Assembly: GCF_036320965.1 (NCBI RefSeq)
Contig: NC_092270.1
Span: forward strand, 16,720,908-16,784,907
Direction: 5' to 3'
From: Panulirus ornatus
Taxonomy: Eukaryota > Arthropoda > Malacostraca > Decapoda > Palinuridae
DNA length: 64,000 bases
Part shown: positions 25,273 to 38,037 of the stretch, piece by piece
Numbering within the stretch: position 1 is the first letter of the stretch
Layout of the letters: each line of letters begins with the position of its first letter
Translations under genes and position numbers: made by a program
The notes under the pieces: model-generated
Told to the model about the DNA's origin: nothing
Databases searched by the model: none
What the model saw: only the letters and a program-made list of their open reading frames with translations

Positions 25273-25314
<42 letters not shown>

Positions 25315-26524
25315 GCGAGGTAGCGCTAGGAAAAGACAAAAAAAGACAACATTCGTTCGTACTAAGTCTCTAGCTGTGATGTGAAATGCACCGAAACAAC
25401 AGCTTCCTGTCCATATCCAGGTCCCACAAAGCTTTATATGGTTTACCCCAGATGCTTCACATGCCCTTCTTTAATCCACTGACAGCACGTCGACCCCGGT
25501 ATACCACATCGTTCCAATTCATTCTATTTCTTACATGCCTCTCACCCTCCTGTATGTTCAGGCCCCGATCGGTCAAAATCTTTTCCACTATATCCTTCCA
25601 CCTCCAATTTAGTCTCCCGCTTCTCCTCGTTCCCTCCACCTCTGACACACATATCCTCTTTGTCAATCTTACCTCACCCATTCTCTCCATGTAACCAAAC
25701 CATTTCAACAACCTCTTCTGCTCTCCCAACCACACTTTTTATTACCACACATCTCTCTTACCCTTCCATTACTTACTCGATCTAACCACCCCACACCAAA
25801 TATTATACTGAAACACTTCATTTCCAACACATCCACCCTCCTCCGCACAACCCTCTCTATAGCTCACACCTCATAACCATATAACATTGCTGGAACCACT
25901 ATTACTTCAACCTACCCATTTTTGCTCTCCTAGATAATGTCCTTGCCTTCCACACATTTTTCATGGCTCCCAGAACCTTTGCCACCTCCCCACCCTGTGA
26001 CTAACTCCCGCTTCCATGGTTTCATCTGCTGCTAAATTCACTCCCAGATATCTAAAACACTTCACTTCCTCCATTTTTTTCTCCACTCAAACTTACCTCC
26101 CACGCTACTTGTCCCTCAACTCTACTGAACCTAATAACCTTGCTCCTATTCACATTTACTCTCAGCTTTCTTCTTTCACACACTTTACCAAACTCAGTCA
26201 CCAGCTTCTGTTGTTTCTTACCCGAATCAGCCACCAGCGCTGTATCATCAGCGAACAACAACTGACTCACTTCCCAAGCTCTCTCATCCACAGACTGCAT
26301 GCATACTTGCCCCTCTCTCCAGAACTCTTGCATTCACCTCCCTAACAACCCCATCCATAAACAAATTAAACAATCATGGAGACATCACGCACCCCTGCCG
26401 CAAACCGACATTCAATGAAAACCAATCACTTTCCTCTCTTCTTACTTGTACAAATGCCTTACATCCTCTATAAAAACTTTTCACTGCTTCTAGCAACTTA
26501 CCTCCAACACCATATATTCTTAAT
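25021..26524 (-). repeat. Tandem unit 1 of a LINE-A-derived 1.5 kb repeat
   Basis: This is a truncated minus-strand LINE-A with a (CA)n tract in its 3' UTR (25271-25312) and a T-rich, TAATCACC-type tail. The 5' truncation is at the codons for RIYGVGGKL, directly joined to the tail of the following unit. The coding part is decayed. Confidence 0.8.
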
Positions 26525-28008
26525 ACATTATCATTTTTTTTATCATACTTAATCGCCGTCTCCCGTGTTAGCGAGGTAGTGCAAGGAAGCAGACAAAAGA
26601 ATGGCCCAACCCACCCACATACACTTGTATATACGTAAATGGTCACACACGCACAAATACGTACCTATACATTTCAAAGTATACATTCATATACATACAC
26701 AGATATTTACATATATACGCATGTCCATATTCATACTTGCTGCATTCATCCACTTCTGTTGCCATGAAATAGCACACACACACACACACACACACATACA
26801 CACACACCCTGCGAGGTAGCGCTAGGAAAAGACAAAAAAGGCCACATTTGTTTATACTCAGTCTCTAGCTGTCATGTGAAATGCAACGAAATCACAGCTC
26901 TCTTTCCACATCCAAGCTCCACAAAGCTTTCCATGGTTTACCCCAGATGCTTCACATGCCCTGGTTCAATCAATGGACAGCACGTCGACCCCGGAATACC
27001 ACACCATTCCAATTCACCCTATTCCTTACATACCTTTCACCCTCCTGTATGTTCAGGCCCTGATCGCTCAAAATCTTTTTCACTACATCCTTTCACCTCC
27101 AATCTAGTCTCCCGCCTCTCCTCGTTCCCTCTACCTCTGACACATATATCCTCTTTGTCAATCTTACCTCACTCATTCTCTCCATGTGACCAAACCATTT
27201 AAACACCCTCTTCTGCTCTCCCAACCACACTATTACCACACATCTCTCTTACCCGTACATTACTTACTCGATCAAACCACCTCACACCACATATTATACT
27301 GAAACACTTCATTTCCAACACATCCACCCTCCTCCGCACAACTTTATCTATAGTCCATGCCTCGCAACCGTATAACATTGTTGGAACCACTATTCCTTCA
27401 CACATACCCGTTTTTGCTCTCCGATATAACGTTCTCTCCTTCCACACATTCTTGAACGTCCCCAGAGCCTTCGCCCCTTCCCCCACCCTGTGACTCACTT
27501 TCACTTCCATGGTTCCATATCTAAAACACTTCACTTCCCCCATTTTTTTTCTCCACTCAAACTTACCTCCCACGCTACTTGCCCTCAACTCTACTGAAAC
27601 CCAATAACCTTGCTCCTATTCACATTTACTCTCAGCTTTCTTCTTCACACACTTTACCAAACTCAGTCACCAACTTCTTTGCATTTTCTTTACCCGAATC
27701 AGCCACCAGCGCTGTATCATCAGCGAACAACAACTGACTCACTTCCCAAGCTCTCTCATCCACAGACTGCATGCATACTTGCCCCTCTCTCCAAACTCTT
27801 TGCATTCACCTCCCTAACAACCCCATCCATAAACAAATTAAACAATCATGGAGACATCACGCACCCCTGCCGCAAAACCGACATTCAATGAAAACCAATC
27901 ACTTTCCTCTCTTCTTACTTGTCCAAATGCCTTACTTTCCTCTATAAAAACTTTTCACTGCTTCTAGCAATTTACCTCCAACACCAATATTTTTAATACA
28001 TTATCATT
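26525..28008 (-). repeat. Tandem unit 2 of the LINE-A-derived repeat
   Basis: The architecture matches the preceding unit: the same tail (TTATCATACTTAATCGCCGTC), the same (CA)n position (26773-26810) and the same 5' joint. The length is about 1.48 kb. The distal part, from about 27480, carries many single-base indels relative to unit 1. Confidence 0.8.
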
Positions 28009-28515
28009 TTTTTATCATACTTAATCGCCGTCTCCCGTTTTTAGCGGGGTAGTGAAAAGGAAGCAGACAAAAGAATGGCCCAACCCACCCCCTAACTGTA
28101 TATACAAAAGGCCCACACACGAAAATACTACCTATACATTAAAAGAACATTAATAAACCAAATTTTTTACATATATACCATTCCCCCTATTCATAACTTG
28201 CTGCTTCATCCCTTTTACTGTTGCCATGAAATACACACCACACACACACACACACAACACCCCAAAAAACCCCCTGCGGGGTAGCGCTAGGAAAAAACAA
28301 AAAAGGCCACATTTGTTTATACTCAGTCTCTAGCTGTCAGTGAAATGCAACGAAATCACACCCCTCTCTTTCCAATCCAACTCCAAAAGTTTTCCCAGGT
28401 TTTACCCCAAAAATGCTTCACATGCCCTGGTTCAATCAGGGGACGCACTCGACCCCGGTTACCACACCTTCCAATTCACCCCTTTCCCTTCACCTTTCAC
28501 CCCCTGTAGTTCAGG
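28009..28515 (-). repeat. Partial tandem unit 3, indel-rich
   Basis: The first 500 bp of the unit are repeated (tail, 3' UTR with CA tract near 28232, start of the C-terminal region). Dense homopolymer-type insertions and deletions are present. It joins abruptly at about 28515 to a different LINE-A segment. Confidence 0.7.
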
Positions 28516-29625
28516 CCTCACTTTCACTTCCATGGTTCCATCCGCTGCTAAATCCACTCCCAGATATCTAAAACACTTCACTTCTTCCAGTTTTTCTCCA
28601 TTCAAACTTACCTCACAATTTACTTGTCCCTCAACCCAACTAAACCTAGTAACCTTGCTCTTATTCACATTTACTCTCAGCTTTCTTCTTTCACACACTT
28701 TACCAAACTCAGTCACCAACTTTTGCATTTTCTCACCCGAATCAGCCACCAGCTTTGTTGATGGTACTCAACAAACTTATACCTCTGTAATTTGAACACT
28801 CACCCTTATCCCCTTTGCCTTTGTACAGTGGCACTATGCATGCATTCCACCAATCTTCATGCCCTTCACCATCAACAATACATACACCGAATATCCTTAC
28901 TAACCAGTCAACAACACAGTCACCCCCTTTTTAAATAAATTCCACTGCAATACCATCCAAACCCACCACCTTGTCGGCTTCCATCTTCCGCAAAGTTTTC
29001 ACTACTTCTTCTTTGTTTACCAAGACATTTTCCCTTACCCTCTTACTTCGCACACCTCCTAAACTAAAACACCCTATATCTGCCACTCTATGATCAAGCA
29101 TATTCAACAAACCTTCAAAATACTCACTCCATCTCACTTCACCACTACTTGTTATTACCTTCCCATTAGCCCCCTTCACTGATGTTCCCATTTGTTCTCT
29201 TTTCTTACGCACTTTATTTACCTCCATCCAAAACAACTTTTTATTCTTTCTAAAATTTAATGATACTCTCTCACCCCAACTCTCATTTGCCATCTTTTTC
29301 ACCTCTTGTACCTTACTCTTGACCTCCTGCCGCTTTCTTTTTTACACCTCTCAGTCATTTGCACTACTTCTCTGCAAAAATCGTCCAAATGCCTCTCTCC
29401 TCTCTTTCACTGACAATCTTACGTCTTCATTCCACCACTCACTACCCTCTCTAATCTGCCCGCCTCCTACGCTTCTCATGCCACAAGCATCTTTTGCGCA
29501 AGCCATCACTGCTTCCCTAAATACGTTCCATTCCTCACCCACTCCCCTTACGTCATTTGCTCTCACCTTTTGCCATTCTACACTCAATCTCTCCTGGTAC
29601 TTCCTCACACAAGTCTCCTTTCCTT
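28516..29625 (-). mobile_element. LINE-A fragment with internal deletion
   Basis: RT C-terminal sequence (28516-28755, LVTEFGKVCERRKLRVN) is joined to RT N-terminal and linker sequence (28765-29625, including KKMANESWGERVSLNF and the end of the endonuclease linker). Motifs A to C are deleted. Frames are broken. Confidence 0.8.
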
Positions 29626-30590
29626 AATCGCTGTTTCCTTTATCAGCAAGGTAGCACCAATTATATACACACACAATATACATAAACGCCCATACACGCA
29701 CACATACATACAAATACATATCAACATATACACATATACACAGACATACATATATACACATGTACATATTAATATTTGCTTGCCTTCATCCATTCATGGC
29801 GCTTCCTCATCCCACAGGGAACAGCATCGCAACCCCCAGCTTCAGCAAAGTAGCACCAGGAAAGCAGACAAAAAAGGCCATATTCGTTCACACTCATTCT
29901 GTAGCTGTCATATGCAATGAATCGAAATTACAGCTCCCTATACACATCCAGGTCCCACAGACCTTTCTACAGTGTACCCCAGATGTTTTACATGCCCTGG
30001 TTCAGTCCATTGACATTACGTTGACCCCGGTATACCACATCGTTCCAATTCACTTTATTCCTTGCGCGCCTATCACCATCCTGTATGCTCAGGCCCCAAT
30101 TGCCCAAAATCTTTTTCATTCCATCCTTCCACTTTCAATTTGGTTTCCTGCTTCTCTTTGTTCTCTTCACCTCTGACACATATATCCTCTTTGTCAACCT
30201 TTCCTCAATCATTCTCTCCATATGTCCAAAACATTTCAACACACCCTCTTCTGCTCTCTCAACCACACTCTTTATTTTCACACATCTCGTACCCTTTCAT
30301 TGCTTATTCGATTATACCTCCCTACGCCACATATTGTCCTCAAACATTTCATTTCCAACACATCCTCCCTCCTCCATACAACCCTATCTATAGTCTATGC
30401 CTCGCAACCATATGATACTGTTAGAACTACTATTCCTTCAAACATACCCATTTCTGCCCTCCGATATAACATTTTCTCCTTCCACACATTCTTCATGACT
30501 CCCAGAACTTTCGCTCCCTCCCCCACTCTGTAACTCACTTCCACTTTCATGGTTCCATTTGCTGCTAAGTTCACTCCTTAAAATCTGAAA
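29626..30590 (-). mobile_element. Old LINE-A 3' fragment
   Basis: A decayed tail (TCGCTGTTTCCTTTATCAGCAAGGTAGC on the plus strand), 3' UTR and C-terminal domain are present up to the 'KCFRYLGVDL' region. Divergence is higher than in most neighbours. Confidence 0.8.
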
Positions 30591-30954
30591 CACTTCACCA
30601 TACCCCATAAATAGTTTACATTAAATATCTCATGTACCTTACCTGGTTGAGATATATACACATTGCTGTATTTGCCATAGGAGTAGATACTATGAAGCCT
30701 TTCTTCCTTGTGCAGAGCCTGACTGACATCAGCGAGGTCTGTATATCAGCGAACTGTTCAGAGCAATCGATACTTCAATCTCACTGCAGTGTACAATTTC
30801 TGAGGTATAAGACGTAGCTAGGATGCCATTCGGTAAACAAGTTGACTGCCTGAATGGGTGTCGGGTGCATTAAGTCTGGAAACATGCGTATCATGAAAGT
30901 TACTGTGGTCAAGAGAGGAAATTGTTTACAAATTTTGTCAACAATAAGGCTATC
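30591..30954. other. Pre-insertion genomic sequence, no gene recognised
   Basis: This is unique-looking sequence ending at the target-site duplication of the next LINE-A. The other side of that insertion (34541 onward) continues into the 3' region of the Penelope-like element. Confidence 0.5.
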
Positions 30955-30966
30955 TAATTTGTATAG

Positions 30967-33900
30967 TATTTATTTATTTATTTATTTTGCTTTGTCGCTG
31001 TCTCCCGCGTAAGCGAGGTAGCGCAAGGAAACAGACAAAAGAATGGCCCAACCCGCCCACATACACATGTATATACATACATGTCCACCCATGCACAATA
31101 TACATACCTATACATCTCAATGTACACATATATATACACACACAGACATATACATATATACACATGTACATAATTCTTACTGTCTGCCTTTATTTTTTCC
31201 CATCGCCACCTCGCCACACAAGGAATAACAACCCCCTTCCCCCTCATGTGTGCGAGGTAGCGCTAGGAAAAACACCAAAGGCCCCATTCATTCACACTCA
31301 GTCTCTAGCTGTCATGTAATGATGCATCGAAACCACAGCTCCCTTTCCACATCCAGGCCCCACACACTTTGCATGGTTTACCCCAGACGCTTCACATGCC
31401 CTGGTTCAATCCATTGACAGCGTGTCGACCCCGGTATACCACATCGTTCCAATTCACGCTATTCCTTGCACGCCTTTCACCCTCCTGCATGTTCAGGCCC
31501 CGATCACTCAAAATCTTTTTCACTCCATCTTTCCACCTCCAATTTGGTCTCCCACTTCTCCTCGTTCCCTCCACCTCTGACACATATATCCTCTTGGTCA
31601 ATCTTTCCCCACTCATTCTCTCCATGTGACCAAACCATTTCAAAACACCCTCTTCTGCTCTCTCAACCACACTCTTTTTATTTCCACACATCTCTCTTAC
31701 CCTTACATTACTTACTCGATCAAACCACCTCACATCACATATTGTCCTCAAACATCTCATTTCCAGCACATCCACCCTCCTGCGCACAACTCTATCCATA
31801 GCCCACGCCTCGCAACCATACAACATTGTTAGAACCACTATTCCTTCAAACATACCCATTTTTGCTTTCCGAGATAATGTTCTCGACTTCCAAACATTCT
31901 TCAAGGCTCCCAGAATTTTCGCCCCCTCCCCCACCCTATGATTCACTTCCATGGTTCCATCCGCCGCCAGATCCACTCCCAGATATCTAAAACACTTTAC
32001 TTCCTTCAGCTTTCCTCCATTCAAACTTACCTCCCAATTGACTTGACCCTCAACCCTACTGTACCTAATAACCTTGCTCTTATTCACATTTACTCTTAAC
32101 TTTCTTCTTTCACACACTTTACCAAACTCAGTCACCAGCTTCTGCAGTTTCTCAAATGAATCAGCCACCAGCGCTGTATCATCAGCGAACAACAACTGAC
32201 TCACTTCCCAAGCTCTCTCATCCACAACAGACTGCATACTTGCCCCTCTTTCCAAAACTCTTGCATTCACCTCCCTAACAACCCCATCCATAAACAAATT
32301 AAACAACCATGGAGACATCACACACCCCTGCCGCAAACCTACATTCACTGAGAACCAATCACTTTCCTCTCTTCCTACACGTACACATGCCTTACATCCT
32401 CGATAAAAACTTTTCACTGCTTCTAACAACTTGCCTCCCACACCATATATTCTTAATACCTTCCACAGAGCATCTCTATCATATGCCTTCTCCAGATCCA
32501 TAAATGCTACATACAAATACATTTGTTTTTCTAAGTATTTCTCGCATATATTCTTCAAAGCAAACACCTGATCCACACATCCTCTACCACTTCTGAAACC
32601 ACACTGCTCTTCCCCAATCTGATGCTCTGTACATGCCTTCACCCTCTCAATCAATACCCTCCCATATACTTTACCAGGAATACTCAACAAACTTATCCCT
32701 CTGTAATTTGAGCACTCACTCTTATCCCCTTTGCCTTTGTACAATGGCACTATGCAAGCATTCTGCCAATCCTCAGGCACCTCACCATGAATCATACATA
32801 CATTAAATACCCTTACCAACCAGTCAACAATACAGTCACCCCCTTTTTTAATAAATTCCACTGCAATGCCATCCAAACCTGCTGCTTTGCCGGCTTTCAT
32901 CTTCCGTAAAGCTTTTACTACCTCTTCTCTATTTACCAAATCATTTTCCCTAACCCTCTCACTTTGCGCACCACCTCGACCAAAACACCCCACATCTGCC
33001 ACTCTATCATCAAACACATTCAACAAACCTTCAAAATACTCACTCCATCTCCTTCTCACGTCACCGCTACTTGTTATCACCTCCCCATTTGCCCCCTTCA
33101 CTGAAGTTCCCATTTGCTCCCTTGTCTTACGCACTTTATTTACCTCCTTCCAAAACATCTTTTTATTCTCCCTGAAATTTAATGATACTCTCTCGCCCCA
33201 ACTCTCATTTGCCCTCTTTTTCACATCTTGCACCTTTCTCTTGACCTTCTGCCTGTTTCTTTTATACCTCTCCCACTCATTTGCATTTTTTCCCTGCAAA
33301 AATCGTTCAAATGCCTCTCTCTTCTCTTTCACTAATAATCTTACTTCTTCATCCCACCACTCACTACCTTTTCTAATCAACCCACCTCCCACGCTTCTCA
33401 TGCCACAAGCATCTTTTGCGCAAGCCATCACTGCTTCCCTAAATACATCCCATTCCTCCCCCACTCCCCTTACCTCCTTTGTTCTCACCTTTTTCCATTC
33501 TGTACTCAGTCTCTCCTGGTACTTCCTCATACAAGTCTCCTTCCCAAGCTCACTTACTCTCACCACTCTCTTCACCCCAACATTCTCTCTTCTTTTCTGA
33601 AAACCCCCACAAATCTTCACCTTTGCTTCCACAAGATAATGATCAGACATCCCTCCAGTTGCACCTCTCAGCATATTAACATCCAAAAGTCTCTCTTTCA
33701 TGCGTCTATCAATTAGCACGTAATTCAATAACGCTCTCTGGCCATCTCTCCTACTTACATACGTATACTTATGTATATCTCTCTTTTTAAACCAGGTATT
33801 CCCAATCACCAGTCCTTTTTCAGCACATAAATCTACAAGCTCTTCACCATTTCCATTTACAACACTGAACACTCCATGTATACCAATTATTCCCTCAACT

Positions 33901-34528
33901 GCCACATTACTCACCTTTGCATTCAAATAACCTATCACTATAACCCGGTCTTTTGCATCAAAACCACTAACACACTCATTCAGCTGCTCCCAAAACACTT
34001 GCCTCTCATGATCTTTCTTCTCATGCCCAGGTGCATGTGCACCAATAATCACCCATCTCTCTCCATCAACTTTCAGTTTTACCCATATCAATATAGAATT
34101 TACTTTCTTACACTCTATCACGTACTCTCACAACTCCTGATTCAGGAGTAGTGCTACTCCTTCCCTTGCTCTTGTCCTCTCACTAACCCCTGACTTTACT
34201 CCCAAGACATTCCCAAACCACTCTTCCCCTTTACCCTTTAGCTTCGTTTCACTCAGAGCCAAAACATCCAGGTTCCTTTCCTCAAACATACTACCTATCT
34301 CTCCTTTTTTCTCATCTTGGTTACATCCACACACATTTAGACACCCCAATCTGAGCCTTCGAGGAGGATGAGCACTCCTCGCGTTACTCCTTCTTCTGTT
34401 TCCCCTTTTAGAAAGTTAAAATACAAGGAGGGAAGGGTTTCTGGCCCCCCGCTCCCGTCCCCTTTAGTCGCCTTCTACTACACGTGAGGAATGCGTGAGA
34501 AGTATTCTTAATCCCCTATCCCCAGGGA
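30967..34528 (-). mobile_element. Full-length LINE-A with perfect 12-bp target-site duplication
   Basis: TAATTTGTATAG occurs at 30955-30966 and 34529-34540. Between them, on the minus strand, lies a complete element of 3,562 bp. It has a 5' UTR starting TCCCTGGGGAT, the coding frame, a long 3' UTR with (TA/GT) tracts, the terminal CGCGGGAGACAGCGAC motif and an (AAAT)n tail. This is the best reference copy of the family in the window. Confidence 0.97.
31392..34349 (-). pseudogene. Near-intact LINE-A polyprotein, one nonsense codon
   Basis: The frame is continuous over about 985 codons except for one TGA at 34128-34130, in place of the tryptophan codon of 'QEWWEYVIE'. Domains: endonuclease about 1-260 (GCLNVCG; ALSETKL; GAHAPG; GYLNAKV, where the usual GDLN aspartate is changed to Y; SDHYLVEAKVKI), a basic linker of about 150 residues, RT about 430-700 (GLDGIAVEF; VPLYKGKGD; motif A FMDLEKAYD; motif B GLRQGCVMSPWLF; motif C LLFADDTALVA) and the C-terminal WFGHMERM/GRPNWRWKDG domain to residue 985. 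A 9-bp in-frame deletion removes RVD just after motif A. The nonsense codon and the D-to-Y change suggest the copy is inactive. The start is set at a TTG because no conserved ATG precedes GCLNVCG. Confidence 0.9.
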
Positions 34529-34570
34529 TAATTTGTATAGACCTTCCCTAATATATAATGCTACAATTCT

Positions 34571-35008
34571 TTATGTATTTGATAATAGAAGATTAAATGA
34601 TATTGCTTGCGGTACACGGGGTAGATTTAATAACTGAGACGGCATTACTCTAATCAATAAAATTATCATAATTTTCAACATGACTAAACAAGGCATTTGA
34701 TTCTTGTCCTGTTCTTTTACTATACTTATGTTGCTCAAGTCTAACAGAAAGATCCTTACCAGTCTGCCCAACATAAACATATCACATTTTTTACATGGAA
34801 TTCTATAAACACAGCGTGCAGAGCTCTCTGGTGAGTACCTGATTAAGATATTCTTTACAGTATTGTTGTTGCTGAAGGCAATATTTACATTAAAGGATTT
34901 AAGCAACTTAGGAAGTAATGTAGAATCATTACTAAAAGGGAGAACTAAAAGGTTCTTGGTGTCAAGGAGAGGTTTGGTTTCAACTGCATAAAATGATTTC
35001 TTTGTCAA
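34571..35008 (-). pseudogene. Penelope-like element GIY-YIG endonuclease domain
   Basis: The C-terminal part of the Penelope protein reads 'VKNILIRYSPESSARCVYRIPCKKCDMF', where VYRIPC-x2-C matches the CxxC-plus-GIY start of Penelope endonucleases. The YIG half is degraded (MLG, then a frameshift around LVRIFLLDLSNISIVKEQDKN, which corresponds to the R..L..H..S/R..GQ..N region). In Penelope-like elements this domain nicks DNA for insertion. The frame is shifted at least twice, so this copy is dead. Confidence 0.75.
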
Positions 35009-35177
35009 CTTACGGATTTATCAATGACAGATCTAGTATACTTTAACTTGGATCCAATAGAATATATCTTCTCAAACTTGTCATCAATAAACTATGGACT
35101 GAATATACGTAAATGCCCTAATGAACATTGACTGGAATGATGACAATTCAAGTTTATGTTGAGCCGAGTAATAATGG

Positions 35178-35190
35178 ATATATGAGCATA
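35178..35190. repeat. Left target-site duplication of LINE-A inside the Penelope-like element
   Basis: ATATATGAGCATA at 35178-35190 is repeated as ATATATAAGCATA at 38188-38200, with one mismatch. Both lie within the Penelope coding sequence. Confidence 0.8.
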
Positions 35191-35345
35191 TGACAAGAGA
35201 ACAAATGGGAACATCGGTGGTGGCTAATGGGGAGGTAATAACAAGTAGTGGTGATGTGAGAAGGAGATGGAGTGAGAATTTTGAAGGTCTGTTGAACGTG
35301 TTAGATAATAGAATGGCAGATATAGGGTGTTTTGATTGAGATGGT

Positions 35346-36913
35346 GTGCAAAGTGAGAGGGTTAGGGAGAATTATTTGTTAAACAGAGAAGAGGTATTGA
35401 AAGATTTGTGGAAGATGAAAGCCGGCAAGGCGGCTGGTTTGGATGGTACTACAGTGGAATTAATTAAAAAAGAGGGTGACTGTGTTGTTGTCTGGTTGGT
35501 GAGGATATTCGGTGTATGTATAGCTCATGGATAAGTGGCTGAGGATTGGCGGAATGCATGCGTAGTCCCTTTGTACAAAGGCGAAGGGGATAAAGGTGAG
35601 TGTTGAAATTACAGAGGTATACGTTTGTTGAGTATTCTTGGGAAATCATATGGGTGAGTATTGATTGCGAGGGTGAAGGCATGTACAAAGAATCAGATTG
35701 GAGAGGAGCAGCGTGGTTTCAGAAATGGTAGAGGATGTGTGGATCAGGTGTTTGCTTTGAAGAATGTATGTGAGAAATAGTTAGAAAAACAAATGGATTT
35801 GTATGTAGCATTTATGGATCTGGAGAAGGCATATGATAGAGTTGATAGAGATGCTCTGCGGAAGGCATTAAGAGTATATGGTGTGAGAGGCAAGTTGCTG
35901 GAAGCAGTGAAAAGTTTTTATCGAGGATGTAAGGCATGTGTACGATTAGAAAGAGAGAAAAGTGAATGGTTCTCAGTGAACGTCGGTTTGCGGCAGGGTT
36001 GTGTGATGTCTCCATGGTTGTTTAATTAGTTTATGGATGGGGTTGTTAGAGAGGTGAATGCAAGAGTGTTGGAGAAAGGGGCAAGTATGCAGTCTGTTGT
36101 GGGTGAGAGGGCTTAGGTAGTGAGTCAGTTGTTCGCTGATGATACAGCGCTGGTGGCTGATTCATTTGAGAAAGTGCAGAAGTTGGTGACTGAGTTTGGT
36201 AAAGTGTGTGAAAGAAAGTTAAGAGTAAATGTGAATAAGAGCAAGGTTATTAGGTACAGTAGGGTTGAGGGACAAGTCAATTGGGAGGTAAATTTGAATG
36301 AAGAAAAACTGGAGGAAGTGAAGTGTCTTAGATATCTGGGAGTGGATTTGGCAGCGGATGGAACTATGGAAGCGGAAATGAGTCACAGGGTGGGGGAGGG
36401 GGCGAAAGTTCTGGGAGCTTGAAAAATGTATGGAATGCGAGAACATTATCTTGAAAAGCAAAAATGGGTATGTTTGAAGGAATAGTGGTTCCAACAAAGT
36501 TATATGGTTGTGAGGCGTGGGCTATAGATAGGGTTGTGCGGATGAGGGTGGATGTGTTGGAAATGAGATGTTTGAGGACAATGTGTGGTGTGAGGTGGTT
36601 TGATCGAATAAGTAATGAAAGGGTAAGAGAGATATGTGGTAATAAAAAAAGTGTGGTTGAGAGAGCAGAAGAGGGTGTTTTGAAATGGTTTGGTCACATG
36701 GAGAGAATGAGTGAAGAAAACTTGACAAAGAAGATATATGTGTCAGAGGTGGAGGGAACGAGGAAAAGTGGGAGACCAAATTGGAGGTGGAAGAATGGAG
36801 TTAAAAAGATTTTGAGCGATCGGGGCCTGAACATGCAGGAGGGTGAAAGGTGTGCAAGGAATAGAGTGAATGGAAACGATGTGGTATACCGGGGTCGACG
36901 TGCTGTCAATTGA
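35346..36913 (+). pseudogene. LINE-A RT and C-terminal domain, many stops
   Basis: Frames at 35346-35534 (LNREEVLKDLWKMKAGKAAG), 35793-36029 (motif A FMDLEKAYDRVD, motif B GLRQGCVMSPWLF), 36120-36422 (motif C 'QLFADDTALVA') and 36464-36913 (WFGHMERM, GRPNWRWKNG) follow in order and are separated by point stops, for example TAG in place of glutamine or tryptophan codons, and by single-base losses. The sequence is clearly a dead polyprotein of the long-3'UTR type. The endonuclease was lost by 5' truncation. Confidence 0.85.
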
Positions 36914-37151
36914 TTGAACCAGGGCATGTGAAGCGTCTGGGGTAAACCATGGAAAGTTTTGTGGGGCCTGAATGTGGAAAGGGAGCTGTAGTTTCGGTGC
37001 ATTATTACATGACAGCTAGAGACTGAATGTGAACGAATGTGGCCTTTGTTGCCTTTTCCTAGCGCTATCTCGCGTGCGTGCGGGGGAGGGGGTTGTCATT
37101 TCATGTGTGGCAGGGTGGCGACGGGAATGCATAAGGGCAGACAGTATGAAT

Positions 37152-37288
<137 letters not shown>

Positions 37289-37961
37289 ATTTGTCGCTGT
37301 CTCCCGCGTTTGCGAGGTAGCGCAAGGAAACAGACGAAAGAAATGGCCCAACCCCCCCCCCCCATACACATGTATATACATACGTCCACACACGCAAATA
37401 TCCATACCTACACAGCTTTCCATGGTTTACCCCAGACGCTTCACATGCCTTGATTCAATCCACTGACAGCACGTCAACCCCGGTATACCACATCGCTCCA
37501 ATTCACTCTATTCCTTGCCCTCCTTTCACCCTCCTGCATGTTCAAGCCCCGATCACACAAAATCTTTTTCACTCCATCTTTCCACCTCCAATTTGGTCTC
37601 CCTCTTCTCCTCGTTCCCTCCACCTCCGACACATATATCCTCTTGGTCAATCTTTCCTCACTCATTCTCTCCATGTGCCCAAACCATTTCAAAACACCCT
37701 CTTCTGCTCTCTCAACCACGCTCTTTTTATTTCCACACATCTCTCTTACCCTTACGTTACTTACTCGATCAAACCACCTCACACCACACATTGTCCTCAA
37801 ACATCTCATTTCCAGCACATCCATCCTCCTGCGCACAACTCTATCCATAGCCCACGCCTCGCAACCATACAACATTGTTGGAACCACTATTCCTTCAAAC
37901 ATACCCATTTTTGCTTTCCGAGATAATGTTCTCGACTTCCACACATTCTTCAAGGCCCCCA

Positions 37962-37963
<2 letters not shown>
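37289..37963 (-). mobile_element. LINE-A nested in the LINE-A at 35191-38187
   Basis: The short-3'UTR subfamily copy, on the minus strand, contains only the tail, the 3' UTR and the C-terminal domain ([16 protein letters not shown].. to NWSDVVYRG). It is bounded on both sides by (AT)n and placed inside the 3' UTR of the outer LINE-A. This gives a three-level nest together with the Penelope-like element. Confidence 0.9.

Positions 37964-38031
<68 letters not shown>
37964..38031. repeat. (AT)n microsatellite
   Basis: An AT run at the 5' end of the nested LINE-A leads into the resumed 3' UTR of the outer copy (ACACGTTGAAATGTATAGG). Confidence 0.95.

Positions 38032-38037
<6 letters not shown>

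Larger units (their letters stand above)
34541..35190 (-). mobile_element. Penelope-like element, 3' part with GIY-YIG endonuclease
   Basis: This is the downstream half of a Penelope-like retroelement on the minus strand. From 35189 the frame reads CSYIHYYSAQHKLELSSFQS and IRAFTYIQSIVY, then shifts to EKIYSIGSKLKYTRSVIDKS. It continues at 35008-34571 with the C-terminal GIY-YIG-type domain. The upstream half lies at 38188-39880 beyond a LINE-A insertion; the reading resumes there at 'MYRKPTNVC'. Confidence 0.85.

Noticed and set aside
25021..28515. CRISPR array or classical satellite as explanation for the repeats
   Set aside because: The period is about 1.5 kb, the units encode LINE RT fragments, and the genome is eukaryotic; a LINE-derived tandem duplication fits better.
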